Notes: generated from the sequence alone by a model not told the origin. 33,485 nucleotides of DNA from Christensenella sp036660175 (GCA_036660175.1 JAVXBD010000008.1:1-33485); one strand, 5' to 3'. Positions 15,588-25,000 are shown, numbered from the stretch's first letter. A program made the numbers and translations.

Positions 15588-16532
15588 ATGCTTGAAATAG
15601 AAAGACCTAATATAGAATGTGTCAGCATGAGCGATGACAAAAAGTATGCCAAGTTTGTAATGGAACCTCTCGAAAGAGGATTTGGAACGACGCTTGGAAA
15701 TTCGCTTAGACGGATACTTCTGTCGTGTCTTCCTGGTGTTGCGGTTACAAGCGTTAAAATAGACAGCGTATTGCACGAGTTTTCAACAATTGAAGGTGTG
15801 CATGAAGACGTTACAAACATTGTCCTGAATTTAAAAGGACTATGTGCCAAGATGTATACAGACGAGCCGAAAAAGCTGATTATCAATGCGAAAGGTCCGG
15901 GCAGCATCACTGCGGCAAACATAGAGCATGACAGTGAGGTTGAAATTATCAACCCAGATTTACATATTGCTACTCTTGAAAAAAATGCGACGCTTTATAT
16001 GGAAATCATGCTTGAAAAAGGCAGAGGATACGTGCTTGCAGATAAGAATAAAAATGACAGCACGCCCATTGGCGAAATCCCGATTGATTCGTTGTTTACA
16101 CCTGTTAGTAAAGTTAATTTTTCTGTTGAAAACACACGTGTTGGGCAGATTACAGACTTTGACAAGCTGACCATTGAGGTTTATACAAACGGCAGTATCA
16201 GCGCAGATGAGGCGACTTCACTTGCTGCAAAGATCATGAGTGAATATCTTGCACAGTTTATTAACCTGACAGATCACGTGGGTGATGTGGAAATCATGGT
16301 TGAGAAGGAAGAAGATAAAAAAGAGAAAATACTTGAGATTACAATCGAAGAGCTGGATCTTTCGGTACGGTCGTATAACTGCTTAAAACGTGCAGGAATT
16401 AACACCGTCGAGGAGCTCATTATGCGTAACGAAGAAGAAATGATGAAGGTACGTAACTTAGGTAAAAAATCATTGGAAGAAGTTCAGCAAAAGCTTGAGG
16501 CATTAGGTCTTAACTTGCGCTTTGAAGATTGA
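15588..16532 (+). CDS. rpoA: RNA polymerase alpha subunit
   Basis: Alpha (314 residues) nucleates RNA polymerase assembly and contacts promoter UP elements and activators. The N-terminal domain contains FVMEPLERGFGTTLGNSLRR and LLSCLPG. After a charged linker (EKEEDKKEK), the C-terminal domain with helix-hairpin-helix elements is seen in LSVRSYNCLKRAGINTVEEL and VRNLGKKSLEEV. A ribosome binding site AAGGAGG at 15574-15580 follows an 8-bp hairpin. Confidence 0.98.
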   Translation: MLEIERPNIECVSMSDDKKYAKFVMEPLERGFGTTLGNSLRRILLSCLPGVAVTSVKIDSVLHEFSTIEGVHEDVTNIVLNLKGLCAKMYTDEPKKLIINAKGPGSITAANIEHDSEVEIINPDLHIATLEKNATLYMEIMLEKGRGYVLADKNKNDSTPIGEIPIDSLFTPVSKVNFSVENTRVGQITDFDKLTIEVYTNGSISADEATSLAAKIMSEYLAQFINLTDHVGDVEIMVEKEEDKKEKILEITIEELDLSVRSYNCLKRAGINTVEELIMRNEEEMMKVRNLGKKSLEEVQQKLEALGLNLRFED

Positions 16533-16552
16533 AAAATGTACGGAGGTAGAAC

Positions 16553-17041
16553 ATGAGAAAATTAGGCAGACCGTCCGACCAAAGAAAAGCGATGTTGCGT
16601 AACCTTGTTACCTCGCTCATCTGGAACGGTAGAATAGAAACAACAATGATGCGTGCAAAAGAAGCGCAGAGAATTGCAGAAAAGATTATCACAAAGGCAA
16701 TCCATGAATATGACAACACGGTACAAGTCGTTAAGAATATTGACGGCAAAGACACAAAAGTTACAAATGATGCGCCTTCAAAGCTTGCTACTCGTCGTTT
16801 GATTATGGCTTATCTTTACGATTTTCCAGAAACCAAAAACGAGAAAGAAAGCAAATATAACTATAAAAAGCGTACAGGAGATGTAAAAAATCCTGTAATG
16901 GAAAAGCTTTTCAGAGAAATCGCACCAAAATACGCACAGCGTGCCAAAGACAAAGGTCAAGGCGGCGGATATTCACGTATTATGAAAAAGGGTATGAGAC
17001 GTGGCGATGCTGCGGAACTTGTTATTCTTGAGCTTGTATAG
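16553..17041 (+). CDS. rplQ: 50S ribosomal protein L17 with internal insertions
   Basis: L17 lies at the tunnel exit side of the 50S. The conserved start RKLGRPSDQRKAMLRNLVTS and end YSRIMKKGMRRGDAAELVIL are clear. It has 162 residues, against about 112-130 in most bacteria. The extra length sits in two places: about residues 50-75 (with VVKNIDGKDTKVTND) and about 92-113 (with ETKNEKESKYNYKKRTGDVK). The first residues are also shorter than the common MGYRKL start. Longer L17 proteins are known in some Clostridia. Last gene before the terminator. Confidence 0.96.
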   Translation: MRKLGRPSDQRKAMLRNLVTSLIWNGRIETTMMRAKEAQRIAEKIITKAIHEYDNTVQVVKNIDGKDTKVTNDAPSKLATRRLIMAYLYDFPETKNEKESKYNYKKRTGDVKNPVMEKLFREIAPKYAQRAKDKGQGGGYSRIMKKGMRRGDAAELVILELV

Positions 17042-17067
17042 TTAAACGGGATTCTTTTAGTAATTGG

Positions 17068-17119
17068 GGGACTTGAGTGGTAAGGGGATGTATTTCTTAA
17101 TACCTTCAAGTCCCTTTTT
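17068..17119 (+). terminator. Intrinsic terminator after rplQ
   Basis: GGGACTTGA (17068-17076) pairs perfectly with TCAAGTCCC (17106-17114), followed by TTTTT (17115-17119). The 29-base loop can form a further short stem (GGTA/TACC). It ends the ribosomal protein supercluster. No promoter was recognised between it and ecfA 30 bases later, so ecfA may rely on read-through. Confidence 0.85.
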
Positions 17120-17150
17120 GTTATGAACGCTGAAATAAGGAACTGTGAAT

Positions 17151-18908
17151 ATGAACGTAATTGAAGCACACGATATGAAATATTCATACAACAACGAAAC
17201 CGATATTCGATTTGCATTATCGGGTATATCGCTGACGGTCAAAAAAGGTGAGTTTGTAGCAATACTGGGACATAATGGCAGTGGTAAATCGACTTTTGCA
17301 AAGCATATGAATGTCTTGCTGCAAGCTGCGGAAGGTAGTTTGTATGTGCTGGGTTTAGATGCAAACGACGATGAAAACATTTGGAAAATACGCAGACAAA
17401 CAGGCATGGTGTTTCAAAATCCAGATAACCAGATTGTTTCGACAATTGTAGAAGAAGATGTAGCATTTGGTCCAGAGAATTTAGGCGTGCCACAGCAGGA
17501 AATTATACAGCGAGTGGAGCAGTCACTTGCAGCGGTGAATATGCAGGGGTTTGGAAAACGTGCGCCGCATATGCTTTCGGGCGGGCAAAAGCAAAGAGTT
17601 GCAATTGCAGGAGTACTTGCAATGCATCCAGAGATTGTGGTGTTTGACGAGCCGACGGCAATGCTTGATCCGCAGGGCAGGCAAGAAGTAATGGACACCA
17701 TACGGTTTTTGAATAAGGAACAGGGTAAGACGGTGCTGCTGATTACGCATTATATGGAAGAAGCATCGGAGGCAGACAGAGTTTTTGTAATGTCAAAGGG
17801 AAAAATTACGGATTCTGGTACACCCGAGCAGGTATTTTCACATACAGAGATTTTAAAAGAAGCGGGGCTGATGCCGCCAATAGCAACACAAGTATATAAA
17901 GATTTGGAGCAAAATAAGATTGAGCTTTCCAGATGTGTGGTGACAATTGACGAACTTGCAGATGAATTGTGCGGTATCAAAAATCAATTTGATATTAAAA
18001 GTAAACAGCAAAGCGAAAAACAACCTATAAGCAATCTTTCCAAAGAAATTGCTGTTCAAATAGAAAATGTGAACTATACATATATGCCAGGTACGCCCTT
18101 TGCAGTACAGGCTCTAAAAAATGTAAATTTGAATCTGTATAGCGGCGAATTTATTGGGTTGATTGGGCATACAGGCTGTGGAAAATCTACATTAATTCAA
18201 GAGATTTCTGGGCTGCTTAAGGTAGATTCTGGTACAATAAAAATAAACGGTGAGGACATCAATATCAACGGATATGACAGAAAAAAATTGCGCAGAAATG
18301 TAGGCGTGGTGTTTCAATATCCAGAATATCAGCTTTTTGAAGAAACGGTACAAAAAGATGTGGCGTTTGGTCCGAAAAAAGCGGGCATGAATGAACAGGA
18401 AATTGAACAGAGCGTGGATCATGCACTAAGGCTGGTTGGATTTGCGCCAGAGGACATCAAAGATTTATCGCCCTTTGACCTATCAGGCGGACAAAAAAGA
18501 AAAGTTGCCATTGCAGGAGTGCTTGCAACCAAGCCTCGTATTTTGATTCTTGATGAGCCGATTGCAGGGCTTGACCCTTTGGGGCGTGAATCGTTTATGC
18601 GGCTTATCAAAAAGCTCAATGAAGAAGGCGTGACAATCGTCATGATTTCACATAATATGGACGGATTGTGTGATTATGCGACACGCATCATTGCGATGAA
18701 CAACGGAGAAGTGTATGCGGACGGTACACCAAAGCAGGTGTTTGCTGATGTGGAAAAATTAAAGGCGGTGGGACTTGGCGCTAGCGAAGCACGCACGCTT
18801 GCCTATCAATTAAAAAAGTGCGGATTTTCAAATATTCCTGATGATATTATCAAAAAAGACGAATTGATTGCGTATTTGACGCAGCATTACGAGGGCAAGA
18901 GATGCTAA
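17151..18908 (+). CDS. Fused energy-coupling factor ATPase EcfA1-EcfA2
   Basis: This 585-residue protein holds two complete ABC ATPase domains that are normally two genes (ecfA1/cbiO1 and ecfA2/cbiO2). Domain 1: Walker A GHNGSGKST (40-48), signature LSGGQ (142-146), Walker B FDEP with D166/E167, and ITHYMEEA. Domain 2: GHTGCGKST (339-347), LSGGQ (444-448), LDEP with D468/E469, and ISHNMD. The domains are joined by a polar linker around 270-300. The second half has the YTYMPGTPFAVQAL stretch typical of EcfA2. It should power vitamin/metal uptake with EcfT and separately encoded S components. ATG 17151 was preferred to GTG 17145 because AAGGAA lies 8 bases before the ATG. The reading frame is intact throughout. 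Confidence 0.93.
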   Translation: MNVIEAHDMKYSYNNETDIRFALSGISLTVKKGEFVAILGHNGSGKSTFAKHMNVLLQAAEGSLYVLGLDANDDENIWKIRRQTGMVFQNPDNQIVSTIVEEDVAFGPENLGVPQQEIIQRVEQSLAAVNMQGFGKRAPHMLSGGQKQRVAIAGVLAMHPEIVVFDEPTAMLDPQGRQEVMDTIRFLNKEQGKTVLLITHYMEEASEADRVFVMSKGKITDSGTPEQVFSHTEILKEAGLMPPIATQVYKDLEQNKIELSRCVVTIDELADELCGIKNQFDIKSKQQSEKQPISNLSKEIAVQIENVNYTYMPGTPFAVQALKNVNLNLYSGEFIGLIGHTGCGKSTLIQEISGLLKVDSGTIKINGEDININGYDRKKLRRNVGVVFQYPEYQLFEETVQKDVAFGPKKAGMNEQEIEQSVDHALRLVGFAPEDIKDLSPFDLSGGQKRKVAIAGVLATKPRILILDEPIAGLDPLGRESFMRLIKKLNEEGVTIVMISHNMDGLCDYATRIIAMNNGEVYADGTPKQVFADVEKLKAVGLGASEARTLAYQLKKCGFSNIPDDIIKKDELIAYLTQHYEGKRC

Positions 18909-19696
18909 AGAATATTACACTTGGGCAGTTCTTTCCAGGGGACACCATCATTCATAAACTTGATCCGAGAATCAAAATACTATTGGCATTGGTGTTTTTG
19001 ATTACGGTATTTGTTGTAAAAACTTTTTATGGATTTATTGCGCTGGCAGTGCTGTTTGGTGCGATTATTGCGGTTTCAAAGGTAGGCATTAAAACGGTGC
19101 TGCGTGGAATTAAACCGCTGATGTTTATTATTGTGTTCACTTTTATCCTAAATGTGCTGTTCTATAACGGAAAAAGTATTATTTGGGAATGGGGCATTAT
19201 TAAAATCTCGTGGGAGGGCTTGGAAAAGGCGATTTTTATTTCTATTAGATTGATTTTGCTGATTGTTGCAACTAGCCTGCTGACACTTACCACTTCACCT
19301 ATGCAGCTGACAGATGGATTGGAAAGCCTGTTAAAACCACTCAAAAAGATTAGATTTCCCGTGCATGAAATGGCAATGATGATGAGTATTGCCATGCGGT
19401 TTATTCCAACTTTAATAGAAGAAACAGATAGAATTATGAAAGCGCAAACCGCAAGAGGTGCGGAATTTGACAGTGGAAATATTATCAAAAAGGCAAAGAA
19501 TATGATACCGCTTTTAGTACCGCTTTTTGTGAGTGCATTTAAACGTGCGGACGAGCTTGCACTTGCGATGGAATCACGCTGTTATAACGGTGGTGAGGGC
19601 AGGACACGTTTAAAAGTACTGCGAATAGTACGAGCTGACTGGATTGCTTTTGCGCTTACAACGGCGGTGTGCGTGCTGTTTATGATTTTTCTGTAA
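18902..19696 (+). CDS. ecfT: Energy-coupling factor transmembrane protein EcfT
   Basis: EcfT (264 residues) is the membrane scaffold linking the ECF ATPases to substrate-binding S components. Several hydrophobic segments are visible, such as ILLALVFLITVFVV and LMFIIVFTFILNVLF. The cytosolic coupling helices contain the conserved ARG motif (QTARGAEFDSG at about 181-191) and a second AMESRCY motif. It overlaps the fused ATPase gene by 7 bases. No S-component gene is in the window, consistent with a shared group II ECF module. Confidence 0.95.
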   Translation: MLKNITLGQFFPGDTIIHKLDPRIKILLALVFLITVFVVKTFYGFIALAVLFGAIIAVSKVGIKTVLRGIKPLMFIIVFTFILNVLFYNGKSIIWEWGIIKISWEGLEKAIFISIRLILLIVATSLLTLTTSPMQLTDGLESLLKPLKKIRFPVHEMAMMMSIAMRFIPTLIEETDRIMKAQTARGAEFDSGNIIKKAKNMIPLLVPLFVSAFKRADELALAMESRCYNGGEGRTRLKVLRIVRADWIAFALTTAVCVLFMIFL

Positions 19697-19708
19697 GGGG
19701 TATGACGT

Positions 19709-20443
19709 ATGCGTATTGTGATGATTGTGGAATATGATGGAACGGGATATTGCGGCTGGCAGCGACAGAAAAGTGATGTGAGTGTGCAGGGATGTATCGA
19801 AAAAGCACTGCTGAAGCTTACACAAGAAACAGTAGACTTGCAGGCATCTGGCAGAACAGATGCAGGTGTTCATGCTTTGGGACAAGTGGCACATTTCGAT
19901 ACACAATGCGCTATTCCAGCAGAAAAATATGCTTTTGCTTTAAATTGTCTGCTCCCACATGACATTCGCATCAAAAAAACATTCGAGGCGAGCGAAGAAT
20001 TTCATGCACGGTTTCACGCAAAAAAAAAGCGGTACCGATATGTTATTTTAAACGCAAGGCATGCCAGTGCGATAGAGCGTAATCATTGCATGCATGTACC
20101 TGTACCGTTGGATATTGAAAAAATGCGGCAGGCGGCGCAATATATCAAAGGCACACACGATTTTATTGCACTATGCAACACAAAAATATTCGTAACAAAC
20201 ACCGTACGTACGATTTACGAGATTACCGTACAAAAAGAAGGCGATAAGGTGCTGATTGAACTGGTGGGCAATGGATTTTTGTATAATATGGTGCGCATCA
20301 TTGCAGGAACGCTTATCAAAATTGGCAGAGGTAAAGCAGAACCAGCCATTATGCGAAGAATCGTGGAGGATAAAGACAGAAAACTTATTGGTATGACGGC
20401 ACAGCCACAGGGACTTTTTTTGGTAGATGTGGAGTACGAATGA
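19709..20443 (+). CDS. truA: tRNA pseudouridine(38-40) synthase TruA
   Basis: TruA (244 residues) converts U38-U40 of tRNA anticodon stem-loops to pseudouridine. The N-terminal VEYDGTGYCGWQRQ and the catalytic motif SGRTDAGVHALGQV with D51 are canonical; GNGFLYNMVRIIAGTL is seen in the C-terminal half. It follows ecfT after 12 bases, the usual Firmicutes order before rplM. Its TGA overlaps the start of a tiny downstream ORF (ATGA). Confidence 0.97.
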   Translation: MRIVMIVEYDGTGYCGWQRQKSDVSVQGCIEKALLKLTQETVDLQASGRTDAGVHALGQVAHFDTQCAIPAEKYAFALNCLLPHDIRIKKTFEASEEFHARFHAKKKRYRYVILNARHASAIERNHCMHVPVPLDIEKMRQAAQYIKGTHDFIALCNTKIFVTNTVRTIYEITVQKEGDKVLIELVGNGFLYNMVRIIAGTLIKIGRGKAEPAIMRRIVEDKDRKLIGMTAQPQGLFLVDVEYE

Positions 20444-20529
20444 TAAAAAAAGATATACAATATTATCAGTCTTTGGGGCTTTCTAAGCAAGAGGTTCTTG
20501 CATTGGTTGAACGATATTATCAAGAGTAA
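20440..20529 (+). CDS. Possible 29-residue small protein coupled to truA
   Basis: A 30-codon frame starts with ATG at 20440, overlapping the truA stop as ATGA. GTGGAG (20429-20434) lies 5 bases upstream as a ribosome binding site. The product begins MIKKDIQYYQSLGLSKQEV and is probably helical. I do not recognise it. The overlap and binding site favour translation, but such a short frame could be chance. Confidence 0.35.
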   Translation: MIKKDIQYYQSLGLSKQEVLALVERYYQE

Positions 20530-20602
20530 GTTGGGATTGATTTAGATTTTACAGAGAAAACAGGTTTTTAAAAGTAATTATTATATATTTACAGGTTAGG
20601 AC

Positions 20603-20631
20603 TTGACAGAAAGACTGTTTTTCAGTATACT
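20603..20631 (+). promoter_or_regulatory. Promoter of rplM-rpsI
   Basis: A consensus TTGACA (20603-20608) and TATACT (20626-20631) are separated by exactly 17 bases. AT-rich DNA lies upstream. It lies about 140 bases before rplM, so L13 and S9 are made from their own transcript. Confidence 0.88.
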
Positions 20632-20637
20632 ATTTCA

Positions 20638-20773
20638 TGCACGTGTATGCACATTAGCCCGTGTTTCGTGCAAAATGTAGAATGGATTACTTTAAGTGGG
20701 TGGGACCTCTTAATTTTATGAAATGATACGCAATCATTCAAAATTTAGAAAATGATCATGGGAGGATAGCCTA
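20638..20773 (+). ncRNA. 5' leader of rplM, probably the L13 leader type
   Basis: The transcript would begin close to 20638. A hairpin with arms TGCACG (20638-20643) and CGTGCA (20667-20672) sits at the very 5' end. A G-rich stretch with GTGGGTGGGACCTC occurs at about 20696-20709, and a second hairpin AATGAT/ATCATT is at 20722-20727 and 20733-20738. Firmicutes rplM genes are known to carry a structured autoregulatory L13 leader; position and size fit, but I could not align it to the family consensus. Confidence 0.55.
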
Positions 20774-21202
20774 ATGAAATCATACATGGCAAAACCAGGT
20801 GAGGTTGAGCAGAAATGGTATGTTGTTGACGCTGATGGCGAGATTTTTGGTAGACTTGCCAGCAAAGTTGCGGACATATTACATGGCAAAAACAAACCTG
20901 AATATACACCACACGTAGATACAGGTGACTATGTCATCGTTATCAATGCAGAAAAATTAGTTCTGACTGGTAAAAAACTGGATCAGAAGATGTACTATAG
21001 ACACTCTGGATATGTGGGCGGTTTATCTGCTACACCATACAGAGAGCTAATGAAGGATAAACCTGAATTCGCATTTTATGAAGCGGTAAGAAGAATGCTT
21101 CCTAAAAATAAGCTGGGCAGTCAAATGCTTAAAAAGCTTCGCGTTTATAGAGGCGCAAATCACGACAACGAGGCCCAGAAGCCCGAAACAATTAAACTGT
21201 AA
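20774..21202 (+). CDS. rplM: 50S ribosomal protein L13
   Basis: L13 (142 residues) is an early 50S assembly protein. It contains KWYVVDADGEIFGRLASKVA, GKNKPEYTPHVDTGDYVIVI and the C-terminal MLPKNKLGSQMLKKLRVYRG, all canonical. GGGAGG precedes the ATG. It forms a two-gene operon with rpsI, 16 bases downstream. Confidence 0.98.
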   Translation: MKSYMAKPGEVEQKWYVVDADGEIFGRLASKVADILHGKNKPEYTPHVDTGDYVIVINAEKLVLTGKKLDQKMYYRHSGYVGGLSATPYRELMKDKPEFAFYEAVRRMLPKNKLGSQMLKKLRVYRGANHDNEAQKPETIKL

Positions 21203-21218
21203 GAGGGAGGGAAGTTAA

Positions 21219-21614
21219 ATGGCAAATAAAGAGCAGTTCTTAGGAACAGGCAGAAGAAAAAAATCCATTGCACGTGTTCGCTTGATGGCGGGCAAAGGCA
21301 ACATAATCATTAATAAAAGAGAACTTGAAGAGTTCTTTGGTTATGAAACACTAAAGATGTTGGTGCGTTCACCACTGTTGTTGACTGAAACAATGGGTAG
21401 CTATGATGTTTTTGTAAGTGTCAAAGGCGGCGGTTATACTGGTCAGGCAGGTGCAGTGCGTCACGGTATTGCAAGAGCTTTACTAAAAGTTGATCCAGCA
21501 TACAGACCAGCGTTAAAAGCAGCAGGTTATCTGACAAGAGATCCAAGAATGAAAGAAAGAAAGAAATACGGACTCAAAGCAGCAAGACGTGCGCCACAAT
21601 TCTCAAAGAGATAA
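21219..21614 (+). CDS. rpsI: 30S ribosomal protein S9
   Basis: S9 (131 residues) reaches the P-site tRNA with its C-terminal tail. It contains GTGRRKKSIARVRLMAGKG and RHGIARALLKVDPAYRPALK, and ends KAARRAPQFSKR, the typical S9 tail. GGGAGGG precedes the ATG. Confidence 0.98.
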   Translation: MANKEQFLGTGRRKKSIARVRLMAGKGNIIINKRELEEFFGYETLKMLVRSPLLLTETMGSYDVFVSVKGGGYTGQAGAVRHGIARALLKVDPAYRPALKAAGYLTRDPRMKERKKYGLKAARRAPQFSKR

Positions 21615-21628
21615 TAAAACCACAAATC

Positions 21629-21663
21629 AAAACCCGACAATCTACATGGCTGTCGGGTTTTTT
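21629..21663 (+). terminator. Intrinsic terminator after rpsI
   Basis: AAAACCCGACA (21629-21639) pairs over 11 bp with TGTCGGGTTTT (21651-21661), and the T-run continues to 21663. It lies 15 bases after the rpsI stop. Confidence 0.93.
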
Positions 21664-22029
21664 GTTGCGTAAAAATGCTGGTTTTGATGTGCGAAAGACA
21701 CAAACAAGGCACACGATGAAAAGGCTCTGAGGCAGATGTTGGGATAGAAAATCAATAAATGCAGAAAAAAGATGAGAGGCAGTGGGATATAGGAAAAATA
21801 TGCTTTTTGAAGCTTAAAAAAAGATAAACGAGCAAATGACAAAGAAAAAGAATAACGCTATGTGCTTCATGAATTTGGAGGGTTACGGGTAGACAGGATA
21901 AAGAAAAATAAGTGAAGTGGGCGAGCAGTGATGAGAAGATTTGGGAGTTGATAAGATAAAAAAGGAGATATTTAACAGCACACGATAAAAAAGTTTAAAA
22001 AATGTCACGAATTTGGTCATGCGACATGA
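21664..22029 (+). other. Gene-free spacer before addB
   Basis: This stretch of about 365 bases has no convincing gene. The plus strand is purine-rich with many A runs. A Shine-Dalgarno-like AAAGGAG at about 21960 is not followed by a start codon in range. ATGTC (22002-22006) and GACAT (22023-22027) form a weak inverted repeat just upstream of the addB -10 box. Confidence 0.4.
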
Positions 22030-22035
22030 TATAAT
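22028..22035 (+). promoter_or_regulatory. Extended -10 promoter of addBA
   Basis: TATAAT (22030-22035) is perfect, with an imperfectly placed TG (22027-22028) just before it. No good -35 box exists at 17 bases spacing. It lies about 40 bases before the addB start and is the only plausible promoter for addB-addA-VOC. Confidence 0.55.
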
Positions 22036-22076
22036 AAACAATAAGAGCAGACTATATGATGGGGAGAATGGTTTTT

Positions 22077-25000
22077 ATGAGTGTCGAATTTGTTTTAGGC
22101 AGAACTGCAAGCAAACGTGACGAAACAATCATTGATAGAATTGGGGCGCTGATAAAAAACGATTGTTTAAACAATGTACTTGTTGTAGTGCCGCCGCAAT
22201 CGACCTATATTACAGAATGTATGATACTCGACAGGCTTCGGGCAAAGGGCATGATGGGCATTTGTGTGCAAAGTCCTGCACGGATTTGTGACCGAGTACT
22301 GGAAGAAACTTTTGGACGTGCTGTTGCTTCGATTGATGCTGCTGGCAAGAGTATGATTATAAAACTGATTTTAGATGAGAAAAAATATTCGCTTGCTTCG
22401 CTTTATCGCTGTGCAAAAAAAAGTGATATGCCCATGCAGCTTGCAGAGATTATATCTGAGCTAAAAACGTTGGATATTACCCCTGAGATGCTAAGAGAAC
22501 TACCGGTAGAAAACGATCATACAGCGGCAAAGTTTTGTGATATTGCCAAAATCTATGAGTGCTTTAATGAAATGAAGCAAGGAATCATGGATAACGAGGA
22601 TAAAATCAACTTGGTGATTGAACACATGAAAGAGGCGGAATTTATTAAAAGTTCACATGTGATTGTGCATGGATTTGATATGTATAATGCCCAAACGGTG
22701 CGGTTTATAAAGGCATTGATGAATACCGCAAGAGATACAACAATTTCATTTTTGTATGCAGAGCCAAGTGCGCCAGATGCGGATGTTTATGGGATTTGCA
22801 ACGAAAACAGAGAGAAATTTATTGATGACGCAATGAAATTAGGACTTACAAATACGGTGGTCGAAGAGGATAGAAAGATTTCAGCCGATTTATTGAATAT
22901 TGAGCGAAATCTTTATACTTATACACCGCAAAAAAAGAGAAAGGCGCAGGATGTAAGTCTGGTGAGTGCGGCATCTATGGACGAGGAAATTCGTGCGGTG
23001 AGTGCGCAGATTGCGTATTTGACGCAGAAATGCGGGTATCGGTTTTCGCAGATTGCTGTCGTGTGCGCCGATGCGCTGGCATATGCACCAAAGGTCAAGC
23101 AGCGCTTTGATGAAGCTAATATTCCTTGTTTTGTAGGAGAAAAACGACCGTTGTGTATGAGCGAATTTTGCGAATTTATTTTAAGTGCGATTGAGCTTAT
23201 GCAGGGCAGGCTCAAAAAAGATACGATTTTAGCGCATATCAAAACTGGCTTTTGCGAGGTGGATATGCAGCAGATAAGCATATTGCAGAATTATGCTTTT
23301 TGTAATATTCGTGATGGATTTGCGTTTACACACCCATTTTCCACTGAAAGCGCAGAGCGTGCAAGGCTTGCGGTGATGAATCCGATAGAACTCATGCGTA
23401 AAAGAGCAAACAGGAAAGTTTCGGCAGTACAGCTGATTGATATTCTTATGCAGTATTTATCAGAGATGGATGTGACCAAAAAGTTATCCGATAAAATCGA
23501 AAGAATGAAAGAACAGGAGCTTTTTGAAAGTGCGGAGTTTAATACGCAGGTTTTTGAACGCTGCATGAAAATTTTGCAGCAGGCAAAAGAAATCGTAAAG
23601 GACAAGCCAATTGGGAAAACGCAGATGCTAAAGATGATTCGGGCAGGATTTGATGCACAAAGCATAGGAGTGATACCGCCAGGTGCAAACGAGGTGAATT
23701 TTGGTGATATTTCTTATGTGCGGCTTGCGGATATTCGGGTATTGTTTGTGATGGGTGCAAACGAAGGAAGTCTGCCAAATTATGTGCAGACATCTGATAT
23801 TTTAGCAGAGCATGAGCGTGAACTGCTACTGTCAAAGCTTGTAGGGGTGCATTATACGGGTAATGTGGAAAAGCAAAAGCTTGCCATTTTAAAAGCATTT
23901 TCCAAGCCGAGTGAGAAGCTGTTTATCAGCTATATAGACGATTCAAAAAGTGTACGTTCGTCGGTAATCGACAGACTTTTCGAGATGTTTAGTGAGATTA
24001 AAACAACCAAGGCAAAGCAAATTGTGCCAATGCTTAAACAAAATGCGTATGCTCTGGGTGCGGCGGAATTTAGAAAAATTGCGGACGGAACGGTCTGTAC
24101 AAACGAAGAAGTGATTGCAGAGGTGCTAAATGACACCAATACAGATTTCTCTGAGCTTCGTACGCTGATAAAAAATACGGTGACCAAACCAAATGTTTCT
24201 GCAAAAATTAATTTTGAAAACGCACAGGCATTATATGGAGATATTGCTGGGAGTGCAAGCAGAATTGAAAGCTTTTATAGCTGTCCATATAAGCATTTTA
24301 TGGATTATGGGCTACATATAAAAGCGCCGCAGGAGTATACCATCAACAGCATGGATATGGGAAGTTATGCGCATAATGTGCTTGATTTGGTTTCCAAAGA
24401 AATCAAGGCAGCCGGCAAAAGATGGGGAGAGCTTGATGAGAAAGAACTGACGCAGCTTGTACATAAACAAGCGGGCGAGGTGCGCTTAAAAGAAAGTAAA
24501 TATAAGCTTAATAAGCACAATGAAAACGTCTTAAATGCAATTGAAAAAGAGATTGTAATTGCAGCAAATGTGATAAAAGACCATACTATGCACGCTGAGT
24601 TGCAGCCAAACGTGACAGAACACTGGTTTTTACAAGATTTTGACGGTGTGCAGATTCAGGGCGTGATTGATAGAATTGATACAGCGGAAATTGATGGTAA
24701 ACAGTATTTTAGCATTGTGGACTATAAAACCAGTCAAAAAGATTTTCATTTGTATAAACTTGCAAATGGTATTGGCATACAGCTTGCGATTTATATTATG
24801 GCGGCGATGGAGCTGCTTGGGAATGATGCCCAATTTGCAGGGGCAAACTATTTTACAATTCATCTGCCGATTTTTGAAGAACCGACAGAGATGGACGACG
24901 AATTTAAGATGAATGGTATTATTGGTACAAATGAAGATTTGACAGGCGAATTGTACGGTGTGAAGATGCGGGGTATTTATGCACTAAAACTTAATATCAA

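Noticed and set aside
17950..18060. EcfA fusion as a frameshift or missing stop codon
   Set aside because: The frame is continuous with a plausible linker and both ATPase domains are complete; no leftover ribosome binding site plus start was evident at the junction.
21664..22029. Small genes in the spacer before addB
   Set aside because: Frames are short, lack start codons with ribosome binding sites, and show no recognisable motifs.
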